A DNA stretch of 64,000 nt from Pampus argenteus (GCA_036937835.1 CM072861.1:6674001-6738000), one strand, 5' to 3'. Counted from the first letter of the stretch, positions 20,159 to 31,442 are shown. The notes: a model not told the origin generated them from the sequence alone. Translations and numbers: made by a program.

Positions 20159-20240
20159 TGGCAGTGGTGGGATTTGAACCCACGCCCCCTGAGAGACTGG
20201 AACCTTAATCCAGCGCCTTAGACCGCTCGGCCACACTACC
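20159..20240 (-). tRNA. trnal-aag: tRNA-Leu (AAG) L24
   Basis: Consensus gene. Confidence 0.97.
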
Positions 20241-20483
20241 ACAGATGTAAGGTCTTTTTTTCACATCTACGGTCAAATTACGTACCAATGAAAATCGTGT
20301 CGTCAAAGCCTACAACAGCAACAGCAAGAGCAACAACTGCATCGGCTGAAGGTAACATAATTATGGTGTCCTCTGCAGAAGCAAAAGGACTCAGAACATC
20401 TCTGTTGCAGGACTTAATGAATTTGCCATTGATGGATAATCTGGAGACTACTCGGAGCCTTCATGTTTGAAAATGTTGACAAT

Positions 20484-20555
20484 TAGCAGAGGATGGTTTC
20501 GATCCATCGACCTCTGGGTTATGGGCCCAGCACGCTTCCGCTGCGCCACTCTGCT
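20484..20555 (-). tRNA. trnam-cau: Initiator tRNA-Met (CAT) M32, class A (CTCA flank)
   Basis: Consensus gene. Stub T7 is upstream. Confidence 0.98.
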
Positions 20556-20749
20556 CACTTTTGTGGTGGTTTTGGGCTCTCTTTCACCGCCTTTTCTATA
20601 CAAAAGCTAGAAAAGCAAAGGATTCAGAACATCTCTGTTGTGGCACTTAATAATTTTTGGTTTATATTTGTTTGAAAACATGGCAATGTGGGCATGGACG
20701 GATAATCTGGAGACTACACGAAGCCTTCATGTTTGAAAATGTTGACAAT

Positions 20750-20770
20750 TAGCAGAGGATGGTTTCGATC
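20750..20770 (-). pseudogene. iMet stub T7
   Basis: Same junction as T1. Confidence 0.9.
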
Positions 20771-20890
20771 TTGCTGTTGCTGTTGAAGCAAAAGGACTCA
20801 GAACATCTCTGTTGCAGGACTTAATAAATTTGCCATTGATGGATAATCTGGAGACTACACGGAGCCTTCATGTTTGAAAATGTTGACAAT

Positions 20891-20962
20891 TAGCAGAGGA
20901 TGGTTTCGATCCATCGACCTCTGGGTTATGGGCCCAGCACGCTTCCGCTGCGCCACTCTGCT
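20891..20962 (-). tRNA. trnam-cau: Initiator tRNA-Met (CAT) M33, class A
   Basis: Consensus gene. It is the last gene of the left 8.9-kb copy. M34 (class B) is upstream, while its duplicate M50 has a Leu upstream. Confidence 0.98.
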
Positions 20963-21156
20963 CGCTTTTGTGGTGGTTTTGGGCTCTCTTTCACCGCCTT
21001 TTCTATACAAAAGCTAGAAAAGCAAAGGATTCAGAACATCTCTGTTGTGGCACTTAATAATTTTTGGTTTATATTTGTTTGAAAACCTGGCAATGTGGGC
21101 ATGGACGGATAATCTGGAGACTACACGAAGCCTTCATGTTTGAAAATGTTGACAAT

Positions 21157-21228
21157 TAGCAGAGGATGGTTTCGATCCATCGACCTCTGGGTTATGGGCC
21201 CAGCACGCTTCCGCTGCACCACTCTGCT
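21157..21228 (-). tRNA. trnam-cau: Initiator tRNA-Met (CAT) M34, class B, D-stem variant
   Basis: D-stem C11 is T (plus strand GCTGCACC), giving a T:G wobble and a changed A-box base. The same change is in M11 and M52. The anticodon stem is intact. Confidence 0.9.
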
Positions 21229-21476
21229 GGCTTTTGCTGTGGTTTTGGGCTCTCTCTCGTCGGCTTTTCTCATTAGAACCCGATGCAAACATGACAAGAA
21301 TTTGCGTCAAATCAAGTGGACTTGAACAGCAGAAAAGCATGTCATGACAACTATCCCATACATCAGCACACAAAACCCTTACTCTTTGAGGATGCTGGTA
21401 CCCGTAGACATTTTATTTCGTCACTTACCGGATGTTGTCGGCGGTTTCCTGAATACTGAACGACAAATGCCTGGCA

Positions 21477-21554
21477 GGCAGTGGTGGGATTTGAATCTAC
21501 GCTCCCCGAAAATGGCTCAAATGCTTTCATTCCGAAAGTACTGAGTGGGAGCAC
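21477..21554 (-). pseudogene. Decayed tRNA-Leu relic P10
   Basis: As P1. Confidence 0.75.
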
Positions 21555-21761
21555 CATTACGTTTTGGAATTCAGTGCGGCACATGAAGTCACGCAATTGC
21601 TTCACCCAATTTTGTTTAGATGACTCTTTCAAGCTTCCACCACTATTTGTAAGAAAAGTCCGGCCAGCTGCAGGCCACAAAGCCTTTACTGTGAGGAGCC
21701 TGAGAAACGTTTTTCCCTTGTTGTCGATGGTCTCCGGAACAGCGAAGGACAAATGCTTGAC

Positions 21762-21843
21762 TGGCAGTGGTGGGATTTGAACCCACGCCCCCTGAGAGAC
21801 TGGAACCTTAATCCAGCGCCTTAGACCGCTCGGCCACACTACC
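21762..21843 (-). tRNA. trnal-aag: tRNA-Leu (AAG) L25
   Basis: Consensus gene. Confidence 0.97.
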
Positions 21844-22086
21844 ACAGATGTAAGGTCTTTTTTTCACATCTACGGTCAAATTACGTACCAATGAAAATCG
21901 TGTCGTCAAAGCCTACAACAGCAACAGCAAGAGCAACAACTGCATCGGCTGAAGGTAACATAATTATGGTGTCCTCTGCAGAAGCAAAAGGACTCAGAAC
22001 ATCTCTGTTGCAGGACTTAATGAATTTGCCATTGATGGATAATCTGGAGACTACACGGAGCCTTCATGTTTGAAAATGTTGACAGT

Positions 22087-22158
22087 TAGCAGAGGATGGT
22101 TTCGATCCATCGACCTCTGGGTTATGGGCCCAGCACGCTTCCGCTGCGCCACTCTGCT
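22087..22158 (-). tRNA. trnam-cau: Initiator tRNA-Met (CAT) M35, class A
   Basis: Consensus gene. CAGT trailer variant. Confidence 0.98.
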
Positions 22159-22382
22159 CGCTTTTGTGGTGGTTTTGGGCTCTCTTTCACCGCCTTTTCT
22201 ATACAAAAGCTAGAAAAGCAAAGGATTCAGAACATCTCTGTTGTGGCACTTAATAATTTTTGGTTTATATTTGTTTGAAAACCTGGCAATGTGGGCCACA
22301 AAGCCTTTACTGTGAGGAGCCTGAGAAACGTTTTTCACTTGTTGTCGATGGTCTCCGGAACAGCGAAGGACAAATGCTTGAC

Positions 22383-22464
22383 TGGCAGTGGTGGGATTTG
22401 AACCCACGCCCCCTGAGAGACTGGAACCTTAATCCAGCGCCTTAGACCGCTCGGCCACACTACC
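22383..22464 (-). tRNA. trnal-aag: tRNA-Leu (AAG) L26
   Basis: Consensus gene, 621 bp from L25. Confidence 0.97.
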
Positions 22465-22707
22465 ACAGATGTAAGGTCTTTTTTTCACATCTACGGTCAA
22501 ATTACGTACCAATGAAAATCGTGTCGTCAAAGCCTACAACAGCAACAGCAAGAGCAACAACTGCATCGGCTGAAGGTAACATAATTATGGTGTCCTCTGC
22601 AGAAGCAAAAGGACTCAGAACATCTCTGTTGCAGGACTTAATGAATTTGCCATTGATGGATAATCTGGAGACTACTCGGAGCCTTCATGTTTGAAAATGT
22701 TGACAAT

Positions 22708-22779
22708 TAGCAGAGGATGGTTTCGATCCATCGACCTCTGGGTTATGGGCCCAGCACGCTTCCGCTGCGCCACTCTGCT
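22708..22779 (-). tRNA. trnam-cau: Initiator tRNA-Met (CAT) M36, class A (CTCA flank)
   Basis: Consensus gene. Stub T8 is upstream. Confidence 0.98.
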
Positions 22780-22973
22780 CACTTTTGTGGTGGTTTTGGG
22801 CTCTCTTTCACCGCCTTTTCTATACAAAAGCTAGAAAAGCAAAGGATTCAGAACATCTCTGTTGTGGCACTTAATAATTTTTGGTTTATATTTGTTTGAA
22901 AACATGGCAATGTGGGCATGGACGGATAATCTGGAGACTACACGAAGCCTTCATGTTTGAAAATGTTGACAAT

Positions 22974-22994
22974 TAGCAGAGGATGGTTTCGATC
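22974..22994 (-). pseudogene. iMet stub T8
   Basis: Same junction as T1. Confidence 0.9.
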
Positions 22995-23114
22995 TTGCTG
23001 TTGCTGTTGAAGCAAAAGGACTCAGAACATCTCTGTTGCAGGACTTAATAAATTTGCCATTGATGGATAATCTGGAGACTACACGGAGCCTTCATGTTTG
23101 AAAATGTTGACAAT

Positions 23115-23186
23115 TAGCAGAGGATGGTTTCGATCCATCGACCTCTGGGTTATGGGCCCAGCACGCTTCCGCTGCGCCACTCTGCT
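23115..23186 (-). tRNA. trnam-cau: Initiator tRNA-Met (CAT) M37, class A
   Basis: Consensus gene. Counterpart of M20. Confidence 0.98.
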
Positions 23187-23410
23187 CGCTTTTGTGGTGG
23201 TTTTGGGCTCTCTTTCACCGCCTTTTCTATACAAAAGCTAGAAAAGCAAAGGATTCAGAACATCTCTGTTGTGGCACTTAATAATTTTTGGTTTATATTT
23301 GTTTGAAAACCTGGCAATGTGGGCCACAAAGCCTTTACTGTGAGGAGCCTGAGAAACGTTTTTCACTTGTTGTCGATGGTCTCCGGAACAGCGAAGGACA
23401 AATGCTTGAC

Positions 23411-23492
23411 TGGCAGTGGTGGGATTTGAACCCACGCCCCCTGAGAGACTGGAACCTTAATCCAGCGCCTTAGACCGCTCGGCCACACTACC
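23411..23492 (-). tRNA. trnal-aag: tRNA-Leu (AAG) L27
   Basis: Consensus gene. Counterpart of L15, but its 5' flank has C at 23526 where L15 has G. Confidence 0.97.
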
Positions 23493-23735
23493 ACAGATGT
23501 AAGGTCTTTTTTTCACATCTACGGTCAAATTACGTACCAATGAAAATCGTGTCGTCAAAGCCTACAACAGCAACAGCAAGAGCAACAACTGCATCGGCTA
23601 ATGGTAACATAATTATGGTGTCCTCTGCAGAAGCAAAAGGACTCAGAACATCTCTGTTGCAGGACTTAATGAATTTGGCATTGATGGATAATCTGGAGAC
23701 TACGCGGAGCCTTCATGTTTGAAAATGTTGACAAT

Positions 23736-23807
23736 TAGCAGAGGATGGTTTCGATCCATCGACCTCTGGGTTATGGGCCCAGCACGCTTCCGCTGCGCCA
23801 CTCTGCT
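23736..23807 (-). tRNA. trnam-cau: Initiator tRNA-Met (CAT) M38, class A
   Basis: Consensus gene. Counterpart of M21. Confidence 0.98.
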
Positions 23808-24031
23808 CGCTTTTGTGGTGGTTTTGGGCTCTCTTTCACCGCCTTTTCTATACAAAAGCTAGAAAAGCAAAGGATTCAGAACATCTCTGTTGTGGCACTT
23901 AATAATTTTTGGTTTATATTTGTTTGAAAACCTGGCAATGTGGGCCACAAAGCCTTTACTGTGAGGAGCCTGAGAAACGTTTTTCCCTTGTTGTCGATGG
24001 TCTCCGGAACAGCGAAGGACAAATGCTTGAC

Positions 24032-24113
24032 TGGCAGTGGTGGGATTTGAACCCACGCCCCCTGAGAGACTGGAACCTTAATCCAGCGCCTTAGACCGCT
24101 CGGCCACACTACC
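24032..24113 (-). tRNA. trnal-aag: tRNA-Leu (AAG) L28
   Basis: Consensus gene. Counterpart of L16. Confidence 0.97.
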
Positions 24114-24356
24114 ACAGATGTAAGGTCTTTTTTTCACATCTACGGTCAAATTACGTACCAATGAAAATCGTGTCGTCAAAGCCTACAACAGCAACAGCAA
24201 GAGCAACAACTGCATCGGCTGAAGGTAACATAATTATGGTGTCCTCTGCAGAAGCAAAAGGACTCAGAACATCTCTGTTGCAGGACTTAATGAATTTGGC
24301 ATTGATGGATAATCTGGAGACTACGCGGAGCCTTCATGTTTGAAAATGTTGACAAT

Positions 24357-24428
24357 TAGCAGAGGATGGTTTCGATCCATCGACCTCTGGGTTATGGGCC
24401 CAGCACGCTTCCGCTGCGCCACTCTGCT
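24357..24428 (-). tRNA. trnam-cau: Initiator tRNA-Met (CAT) M39, class B
   Basis: Consensus gene. Counterpart of M22. Confidence 0.98.
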
Positions 24429-24676
24429 GGCTTTTGCTGTGGTTTTGGGCTCTCTCTCGTCGGCTTTTCTCATTAGAACCCGATGCAAACATGACAAGAA
24501 TTTGCGTCAAATCAAGTGGACTTGAACAGCAGAAAAGCATGTCATGACAACTATCCCATACATCAGCACACAAAACCCTTACTCTTTGAGGATGCTGGTA
24601 CCCGTAGACATTTTATTTCGTCACTTACCGGATGTTGTCGGCGGTTTCCTGAATACTGAACGACAAATGCCTGGCA

Positions 24677-24754
24677 GGCAGTGGTGGGATTTGAATCTAC
24701 GCTCCCCGAAAATGGCTCAAATGCTTTCATTCCGAAAGTACTGAGTGGGAGCAC
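24677..24754 (-). pseudogene. Decayed tRNA-Leu relic P11
   Basis: As P1. Counterpart of P6. Confidence 0.75.
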
Positions 24755-24961
24755 CATTACGTTTTGGAATTCAGTGCGGCACATGAAGTCACGCAATTGC
24801 TTCACCCATTTTTGTTTAGATGACTCTTTCAAGCTTCCACCACTATTTGTAAGAAAAGTCCGGCCAGCTGCAGGCCACAAAGCCTTTACTGTGAGGAGCC
24901 TGAGAAACGTTTTTCCCTTGTTGTCGATGGTCTCCGGAACAGCGAAGGACAAATGCTTGAC

Positions 24962-25043
24962 TGGCAGTGGTGGGATTTGAACCCACGCCCCCTGAGAGAC
25001 TGGAACCTTAATCCAGCGCCTTAGACCGCTCGGCCACACTACC
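24962..25043 (-). tRNA. trnal-aag: tRNA-Leu (AAG) L29
   Basis: Consensus gene. Counterpart of L17, with the same short ATGAAATTG spacer. Confidence 0.97.
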
Positions 25044-25285
25044 ACAGATGTAAGGTCTTTTTTTCACATCTACGGTCAAATTACGTACCAATGAAATTGT
25101 GTCGTCAAAGCCTACAACAGCAACAGCAAGAGCAACAACTGCATCGGCTGAAGGTAACATAATTATGGTGTCCTCTGCAGAAGCAAAAGGACTCAGAACA
25201 TCTCTGTTGCAGGACTTAATGAATTTGCCATTGATGGATAATCTGGAGACTACGCGGAGCCTTCATGTTTGAAAATGTTGACAAT

Positions 25286-25357
25286 TAGCAGAGGATGGTT
25301 TCGATCCATCGACCTCTGGGTTATGGGCCCAGCACGCTTCCGCTGCGCCACTCTGCT
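25286..25357 (-). tRNA. trnam-cau: Initiator tRNA-Met (CAT) M40, class A (CTCA flank)
   Basis: Consensus gene. Counterpart of M23. Confidence 0.98.
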
Positions 25358-25551
25358 CACTTTTGTGGTGGTTTTGGGCTCTCTTTCACCGCCTTTTCTA
25401 TACAAAAGCTAGAAAAGCAAAGGATTCAGAACATCTCTGTTGTGGCACTTAATAATTTTTGGTTTATATTTGTTTGAAAACATGGCAATGTGGGCATGGA
25501 CGGATAATCTGGAGACTACACGAAGCCTTCATGTTTGAAAATGTTGACAAT

Positions 25552-25572
25552 TAGCAGAGGATGGTTTCGATC
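25552..25572 (-). pseudogene. iMet stub T9
   Basis: Same junction as T1. Counterpart of T5, with the same TAATGAATTTGG spacer. Confidence 0.9.
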
Positions 25573-25692
25573 TTGCTGTTGCTGTTGAAGCAAAAGGACT
25601 CAGAACATCTCTGTTGCAGGACTTAATGAATTTGGCATTGATGGATAATCTGGAGACTACGCGGAGCCTTCATGTTTGAAAATGTTGACAAT

Positions 25693-25764
25693 TAGCAGAG
25701 GATGGTTTCGATCCATCGACCTCTGGGTTATGGGCCCAGCACGCTTCCGCTGCGCCACTCTGCT
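25693..25764 (-). tRNA. trnam-cau: Initiator tRNA-Met (CAT) M41, class B
   Basis: Consensus gene. Counterpart of M24. Confidence 0.98.
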
Positions 25765-26012
25765 GGCTTTTGCTGTGGTTTTGGGCTCTCTCTCGTCGGC
25801 TTTTCTCATTAGAACCCGATGCAAACATGACAAGAATTTGCGTCAAATCAAGTGGACTTGAACAGCAGAAAAGCATGTCATGACAACTATCCCATACATC
25901 AGCACACAAAACCCTTACTCTTTGAGGATGCTGGTACCCGTAGACATTTTATTTCGTCACTTACCGGATGTTGTCGGCGGTTTCCTGAATACTGAACGAC
26001 AAATGCCTGGCA

Positions 26013-26090
26013 GGCAGTGGTGGGATTTGAATCTACGCTCCCCGAAAATGGCTCAAATGCTTTCATTCCGAAAGTACTGAGTGGGAGCAC
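26013..26090 (-). pseudogene. Decayed tRNA-Leu relic P12
   Basis: As P1. Counterpart of P7. Confidence 0.75.
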
Positions 26091-26297
26091 CATTACGTTT
26101 TGGAATTCAGTGCGGCACATGAAGTCACGCAATTGCTTCACCCAATTTTGTTTAGATGACTCTTTCAAGCTTCCACCACTATTTGTAAGAAAAGTCCGGC
26201 CAGCTGCAGGCCACAAAGCCTTTACTGTGAGGAGCCTGAGAAACGTTTTTCCCTTGTTGTCGATGGTCTCCGGAACAACGAAGGACAAATGCTTGAC

Positions 26298-26379
26298 TGG
26301 CAGTGGTGGGATTTGAACCCACGCCCCCTGAGAGACTGGAACCTTAATCCAGCGCCTTAGACCGCTCGGCCACACTACC
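26298..26379 (-). tRNA. trnal-aag: tRNA-Leu (AAG) L30
   Basis: Consensus gene. GGAACAACG marker at 26278. Confidence 0.97.
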
Positions 26380-26622
26380 ACAGATGTAAGGTCTTTTTTT
26401 CACATCTACGGTCAAATTACGTACCAATGAAAATCGTGTCGTCAAAGCCTACAACAGCAACAGCAAGAGCAACAACTGCATCGGCTGAAGGTAACATAAT
26501 TATGGTGTCCTCTGCAGAAGCAAAAGGACTCAGAACATCTCTGTTGCAGGACTTAATGAATTTGCCATTGATGGATAATCTGGAGACTACACGGAGCCTT
26601 CATGTTTGAAAATGTTGACAGT

Positions 26623-26694
26623 TAGCAGAGGATGGTTTCGATCCATCGACCTCTGGGTTATGGGCCCAGCACGCTTCCGCTGCGCCACTCTGCT
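26623..26694 (-). tRNA. trnam-cau: Initiator tRNA-Met (CAT) M42, class A
   Basis: Consensus gene. CAGT trailer variant. Counterpart of M25. Confidence 0.98.
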
Positions 26695-26915
26695 CGCTTT
26701 TGTGGTGGTTTTGGGCTCTCTTTCACCGCCTTTTCTATACAAAAGCTAGAAAAGCAAAGGATTCAGAACATCTCTGTTGTGGCACTTAATAATTTTTGGT
26801 TTATATTTGTTTGAAAACCTGGCAATGTGGGCCACAAAGCCTTTACTGTAAGGAGGCTGAGAAACGTTTTTCACTTGTCGATGGTCTCCGGAACAGCGAA
26901 GGACAAATGCTTGAC

Positions 26916-26997
26916 TGGCAGTGGTGGGATTTGAACCCACGCCCCCTGAGAGACTGGAACCTTAATCCAGCGCCTTAGACCGCTCGGCCACACTACC
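26916..26997 (-). tRNA. trnal-aag: tRNA-Leu (AAG) L31
   Basis: Consensus gene. 3-bp deletion and GTAAGG (26850) in the 3' flank, as L19. Confidence 0.97.
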
Positions 26998-27240
26998 ACA
27001 GATGTAAGGTCTTTTTTTCACATCTACGGTGAAATTACGTACCAATGAAAATCGTGTCGTCAAAGCCTACAACAGCAACAGCAAGAGCAACAACTGCATC
27101 GGCTAATGGTAACATAATTATGGTGTCCTCTGCAGAAGCAAAAGGACTCAGAACATCTCTGTTGCAGGACTTAATGAATTTGGCATTGATGGATAATCTG
27201 GAGACTACGCGGAGCCTTCATGTTTGAAAATGTTGACAAT

Positions 27241-27312
27241 TAGCAGAGGATGGTTTCGATCCATCGACCTCTGGGTTATGGGCCCAGCACGCTTCCGCTG
27301 CGCCACTCTGCT
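27241..27312 (-). tRNA. trnam-cau: Initiator tRNA-Met (CAT) M43, class A
   Basis: Consensus gene. Counterpart of M26. Confidence 0.98.
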
Positions 27313-27536
27313 CGCTTTTGTGGTGGTTTTGGGCTCTCTTTCACCGCCTTTTCTATACAAAAGCTAGAAAAGCAAAGGATTCAGAACATCTCTGTTGTGG
27401 CACTTAATAATTTTTGGTTTATATTTGTTTGAAAACCTGGCAATGTGGGCCACAAAGCCTTTACTGTGAGGAGCCTGAGAAACGTTTTTCCCTTGTTGTC
27501 GATGGTCTCCGGAACAGCGAAGGACAAATGCTTGAC

Positions 27537-27618
27537 TGGCAGTGGTGGGATTTGAACCCACGCCCCCTGAGAGACTGGAACCTTAATCCAGCGCCTTAGA
27601 CCGCTCGGCCACACTACC
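27537..27618 (-). tRNA. trnal-aag: tRNA-Leu (AAG) L32
   Basis: Consensus gene. TTATGTACC spacer marker at 27659, as L20. Confidence 0.97.
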
Positions 27619-27861
27619 ACAGATGTAAGGTCTTTTTTTCACATCTACGGTCAAATTATGTACCAATGAAAATCGTGTCGTCAAAGCCTACAACAGCAAC
27701 AGCAAGAGCAACAACTGCATCGGCTGAAGGTAACATAATTATGGTGTCCTCTGCAGAAGCAAAAGGACTCAGAACATCTCTGTTGCAGGACTTAATGAAT
27801 TTGGCATTGATGGATAATCTGGAGACTACGCGGAGCCTTCATGTTTGAAAATGTTGACAAT

Positions 27862-27933
27862 TAGCAGAGGATGGTTTCGATCCATCGACCTCTGGGTTAT
27901 GGGCCCAGCACGCTTCCGCTGCGCCACTCTGCT
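27862..27933 (-). tRNA. trnam-cau: Initiator tRNA-Met (CAT) M44, class B
   Basis: Consensus gene. Counterpart of M27. Confidence 0.98.
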
Positions 27934-28181
27934 GGCTTTTGCTGTGGTTTTGGGCTCTCTCTCGTCGGCTTTTCTCATTAGAACCCGATGCAAACATGAC
28001 AAGAATTTGCGTCAAATCAAGTGGACTTGAACAGCAGAAAAGCATGTCATGACAACTATCCCATACATCAGCACACAAAACCCTTACTCTTTGAGGATGC
28101 TGGTACCCGTAGATATTTTATTTCGTCACTTACCGGATGTTGTCGGCGGTTTCCTGAATACTGAACGACAAATGCCTGGCA

Positions 28182-28259
28182 GGCAGTGGTGGGATTTGAA
28201 TCTACGCTCCCCGAAAATGGCTCAAATGCTTTCATTCCGAAAGTACTGAGTGGGAGCAC
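28182..28259 (-). pseudogene. Decayed tRNA-Leu relic P13
   Basis: As P1. Counterpart of P8. Confidence 0.75.
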
Positions 28260-28466
28260 CATTACGTTTTGGAATTCAGTGCGGCACATGAAGTCACGCA
28301 ATTGCTTCACCCATTTTTGTTTAGATGACTCTTTCAAGCTTCCACCACTATTTGTAAGAAAAGTCTGGCCAGCTGCAGGCCACAAAGCCTTTACTGTGAG
28401 GAGCCTGAGAAACGTTTTTCCCTTGTTGTCGATGGTCTCCGGAACAGCGAAGGACAAATGCTTGAC

Positions 28467-28548
28467 TGGCAGTGGTGGGATTTGAACCCACGCCCCCTGA
28501 GAGACTGGAACCTTAATCCAGCGCCTTAGACCGCTCGGCCACACTACC
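28467..28548 (-). tRNA. trnal-aag: tRNA-Leu (AAG) L33
   Basis: Consensus gene. Counterpart of L21. Confidence 0.97.
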
Positions 28549-28791
28549 ACAGATGTAAGGTCTTTTTTTCACATCTACGGTCAAATTACGTACCAATGAA
28601 AATCGTGTCGTCAAAGCCTACAACAGCAACAGCAAGAGCAACAACTGCATCGGCTGAAGGTAACATAATTATGGTGTCCTCTGCAGAAGCAAAAGGACTC
28701 AGAACATCTCTGTTGCAGGACTTAATGAATTTGCCATTGATGGATAATCTGGAGACTACTCGGAGCCTTCATGTTTGAAAATGTTGACAAT

Positions 28792-28863
28792 TAGCAGAGG
28801 ATGGTTTCGATCCATCGACCTCTGGGTTATGGGCCCAGCACGCTTCCGCTGCGCCACTCTGCT
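28792..28863 (-). tRNA. trnam-cau: Initiator tRNA-Met (CAT) M45, class A (CTCA flank)
   Basis: Consensus gene. Counterpart of M28. Confidence 0.98.
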
Positions 28864-29057
28864 CACTTTTGTGGTGGTTTTGGGCTCTCTTTCACCGCCT
28901 TTTCTATACAAAAGCTAGAAAAGCAAAGGATTCAGAACATCTCTGTTGTGGCACTTAATAATTTTTGGTTTATATTTGTTTGAAAACATGGCAATGTGGG
29001 CATGGACGGATAATCTGGAGACTACACGAAGCCTTCATGTTTGAAAATGTTGACAAT

Positions 29058-29078
29058 TAGCAGAGGATGGTTTCGATC
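29058..29078 (-). pseudogene. iMet stub T10
   Basis: Same junction as T1. Counterpart of T6. Confidence 0.9.
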
Positions 29079-29198
29079 TTGCTGTTGCTGTTGAAGCAAA
29101 AGGACTCAGAACATCTCTGTTGCAGGACTTAATAAATTTGCCATTGATGGATAATCTGGAGACTACACGGAGCCTTCATGTTTGAAAATGTTGACAAT

Positions 29199-29270
29199 TA
29201 GCAGAGGATGGTTTCGATCCATCGACCTCTGGGTTATGGGCCCAGCACGCTTCCGCTGCGCCACTCTGCT
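29199..29270 (-). tRNA. trnam-cau: Initiator tRNA-Met (CAT) M46, class A
   Basis: Consensus gene. Counterpart of M29. Confidence 0.98.
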
Positions 29271-29494
29271 CGCTTTTGTGGTGGTTTTGGGCTCTCTTTC
29301 ACCGCCTTTTCTATACAAAAGCTAGAAAAGCAAAGGATTCAGAACATCTCTGTTGTGGCACTTAATAATTTTTGGTTTATATTTGTTTGAAAACCTGGCA
29401 ATGTGGGTCACAAAGTCTTTACTGTGAGGAGCCTGAGAAACGTTTTTCACTTGTTGTCGATGGTCTCCGGAACAGCGAAGGACAAATGCTTGAC

Positions 29495-29576
29495 TGGCAG
29501 TGGTGGGATTTGAACCCACGCCCCCTGAGAGACTGGAACCTTAATCCAGCGCCTTAGACCGCTCGGCCACACTACC
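29495..29576 (-). tRNA. trnal-aag: tRNA-Leu (AAG) L34
   Basis: Consensus gene. TCACAAAGTC marker at 29408, as L22. Confidence 0.97.
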
Positions 29577-29819
29577 ACAGATGTAAGGTCTTTTTTTCAC
29601 ATCTACGGTGAAATTACGTACCAATGAAAATCGTGTCGTCAAAGCCTACAACAGCAACAGCAAGAGCAACAACTGCATCGGCTAATGGTAACATAATTAT
29701 GGTGTCCTCTGCAGAAGCAAAAGGACTCAGAACATCTCTGTTGCAGGACTTAATGAATTTGGCATTGGTGGATAATCTGGAGACTACGCGGAGCCTTCAT
29801 GTTTGAAAATGTTGACAAT

Positions 29820-29891
29820 TAGCAGAGGATGGTTTCGATCCATCGACCTCTGGGTTATGGGCCCAGCACGCTTCCGCTGCGCCACTCTGCT
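29820..29891 (-). tRNA. trnam-cau: Initiator tRNA-Met (CAT) M47, class A
   Basis: Consensus gene. TTGGTGG marker at 29768, as M30. Confidence 0.98.
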
Positions 29892-30115
29892 CGCTTTTGT
29901 GGTGGTTTTGGGCTCTCTTTCACCGCCTTTTCTATACAAAAGCTAGAAAAGCAAAGGATTCAGAACATCTCTGTTGTGGCACTTAATAATTTTTGGTTTA
30001 TATTTGTTTGAAAACCTGGCAATGTGGGCCACAAAGCCTTTACTGTGAGGAGCCTGAGAAACGTTTTTCCCTTGTTGTCGATGGTCTCCGGAACAGCGAA
30101 GGACAAATGCTTGAC

Positions 30116-30197
30116 TGGCAGTGGTGGGATTTGAACCCACGCCCCCTGAGAGACTGGAACCTTAATCCAGCGCCTTAGACCGCTCGGCCACACTACC
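30116..30197 (-). tRNA. trnal-aag: tRNA-Leu (AAG) L35
   Basis: Consensus gene. Counterpart of L23. Confidence 0.97.
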
Positions 30198-30440
30198 ACA
30201 GATGTAAGGTCTTTTTTTCACATCTACGGTCAAATTACGTACCAATGAAAATCGTGTCGTCAAAGCCTACAACAGCAACAGCAAGAGCAACAACTGCATC
30301 GGCTGAAGGTAACATAATTATGGTGTCCTCTGCAGAAGCAAAAGGACTCAGAACATCTCTGTTGCAGGACTTAATGAATTTGGCATTGATGGATAATCTG
30401 GAGACTACGCGGAGCCTTCATGTTTGAAAATGTTGACAAT

Positions 30441-30512
30441 TAGCAGAGGATGGTTTCGATCCATCGACCTCTGGGTTATGGGCCCAGCACGCTTCCGCTG
30501 CGCCACTCTGCT
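30441..30512 (-). tRNA. trnam-cau: Initiator tRNA-Met (CAT) M48, class B
   Basis: Consensus gene. Counterpart of M31. Confidence 0.98.
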
Positions 30513-30760
30513 GGCTTTTGCTGTGGTTTTGGGCTCTCTCTCGTCGGCTTTTCTCATTAGAACCCGATGCAAACATGACAAGAATTTGCGTCAAATCAAG
30601 TGGACTTGAACAGCAGAAAAGCATGTCATGACAACTATCCCATACATCAGCACACAAAACCCTTACTCTTTGAGGATGCTGGTACCCGTAGATATTTTAT
30701 TTCGTCACTTACCGGATGTTGTCGGCGGTTTCCTGAATACTGAACGACAAATGCCTGGCA

Positions 30761-30838
30761 GGCAGTGGTGGGATTTGAATCTACGCTCCCCGAAAATGGC
30801 TCAAATGCTTTCATTCCGAAAGTACTGAGTGGGAGCAC
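30761..30838 (-). pseudogene. Decayed tRNA-Leu relic P14
   Basis: As P1. Counterpart of P9. Confidence 0.75.
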
Positions 30839-31045
30839 CATTACGTTTTGGAATTCAGTGCGGCACATGAAGTCACGCAATTGCTTCACCCATTTTTGTT
30901 TAGATGACTCTTTCAAGCTTCCACCACTATTTGTAAGAAAAGTCTGGCCAGCTGCAGGCCACAAAGCCTTTACTGTGAGGAGCCTGAGAAACGTTTTTCC
31001 CTTGTTGTCGATGGTCTCCGGAACAGCGAAGGACAAATGCTTGAC

Positions 31046-31127
31046 TGGCAGTGGTGGGATTTGAACCCACGCCCCCTGAGAGACTGGAACCTTAATCCAG
31101 CGCCTTAGACCGCTCGGCCACACTACC
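31046..31127 (-). tRNA. trnal-aag: tRNA-Leu (AAG) L36
   Basis: Consensus gene. Counterpart of L24. Confidence 0.97.
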
Positions 31128-31370
31128 ACAGATGTAAGGTCTTTTTTTCACATCTACGGTCAAATTACGTACCAATGAAAATCGTGTCGTCAAAGCCTAC
31201 AACAGCAACAGCAAGAGCAACAACTGCATCGGCTGAAGGTAACATAATTATGGTGTCCTCTGCAGAAGCAAAAGGACTCAGAACATCTCTGTTGCAGGAC
31301 TTAATGAATTTGCCATTGATGGATAATCTGGAGACTACTCGGAGCCTTCATGTTTGAAAATGTTGACAAT

Positions 31371-31442
31371 TAGCAGAGGATGGTTTCGATCCATCGACCT
31401 CTGGGTTATGGGCCCAGCACGCTTCCGCTGCGCCACTCTGCT
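31371..31442 (-). tRNA. trnam-cau: Initiator tRNA-Met (CAT) M49, class A (CTCA flank)
   Basis: Consensus gene. Counterpart of M32. Confidence 0.98.

Larger units (their letters stand above)
12200..21100. repeat. Higher-order duplication, left copy (8.9 kb)
   Basis: All tRNA genes from M20 to M33 recur 10,887 bp later (M37 to M50). Shared private differences include a 2-bp-shorter ATGAAATTG at 14201/25088, GTAAGG at 15963/26850, TTATGTACC at 16772/27659, TCACAAAGTC at 18521/29408 and TTGGTGG at 18881/29768. One difference seen between copies is at 12639 (G) versus 23526 (C). The right edge is clear at GGGC, 21100/31987. Confidence 0.9.
25693..30197. repeat. Higher-order block, copy 3 of 3
   Basis: M41 to L35 reproduce the blocks at 8101 and 14806. 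Confidence 0.85.
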
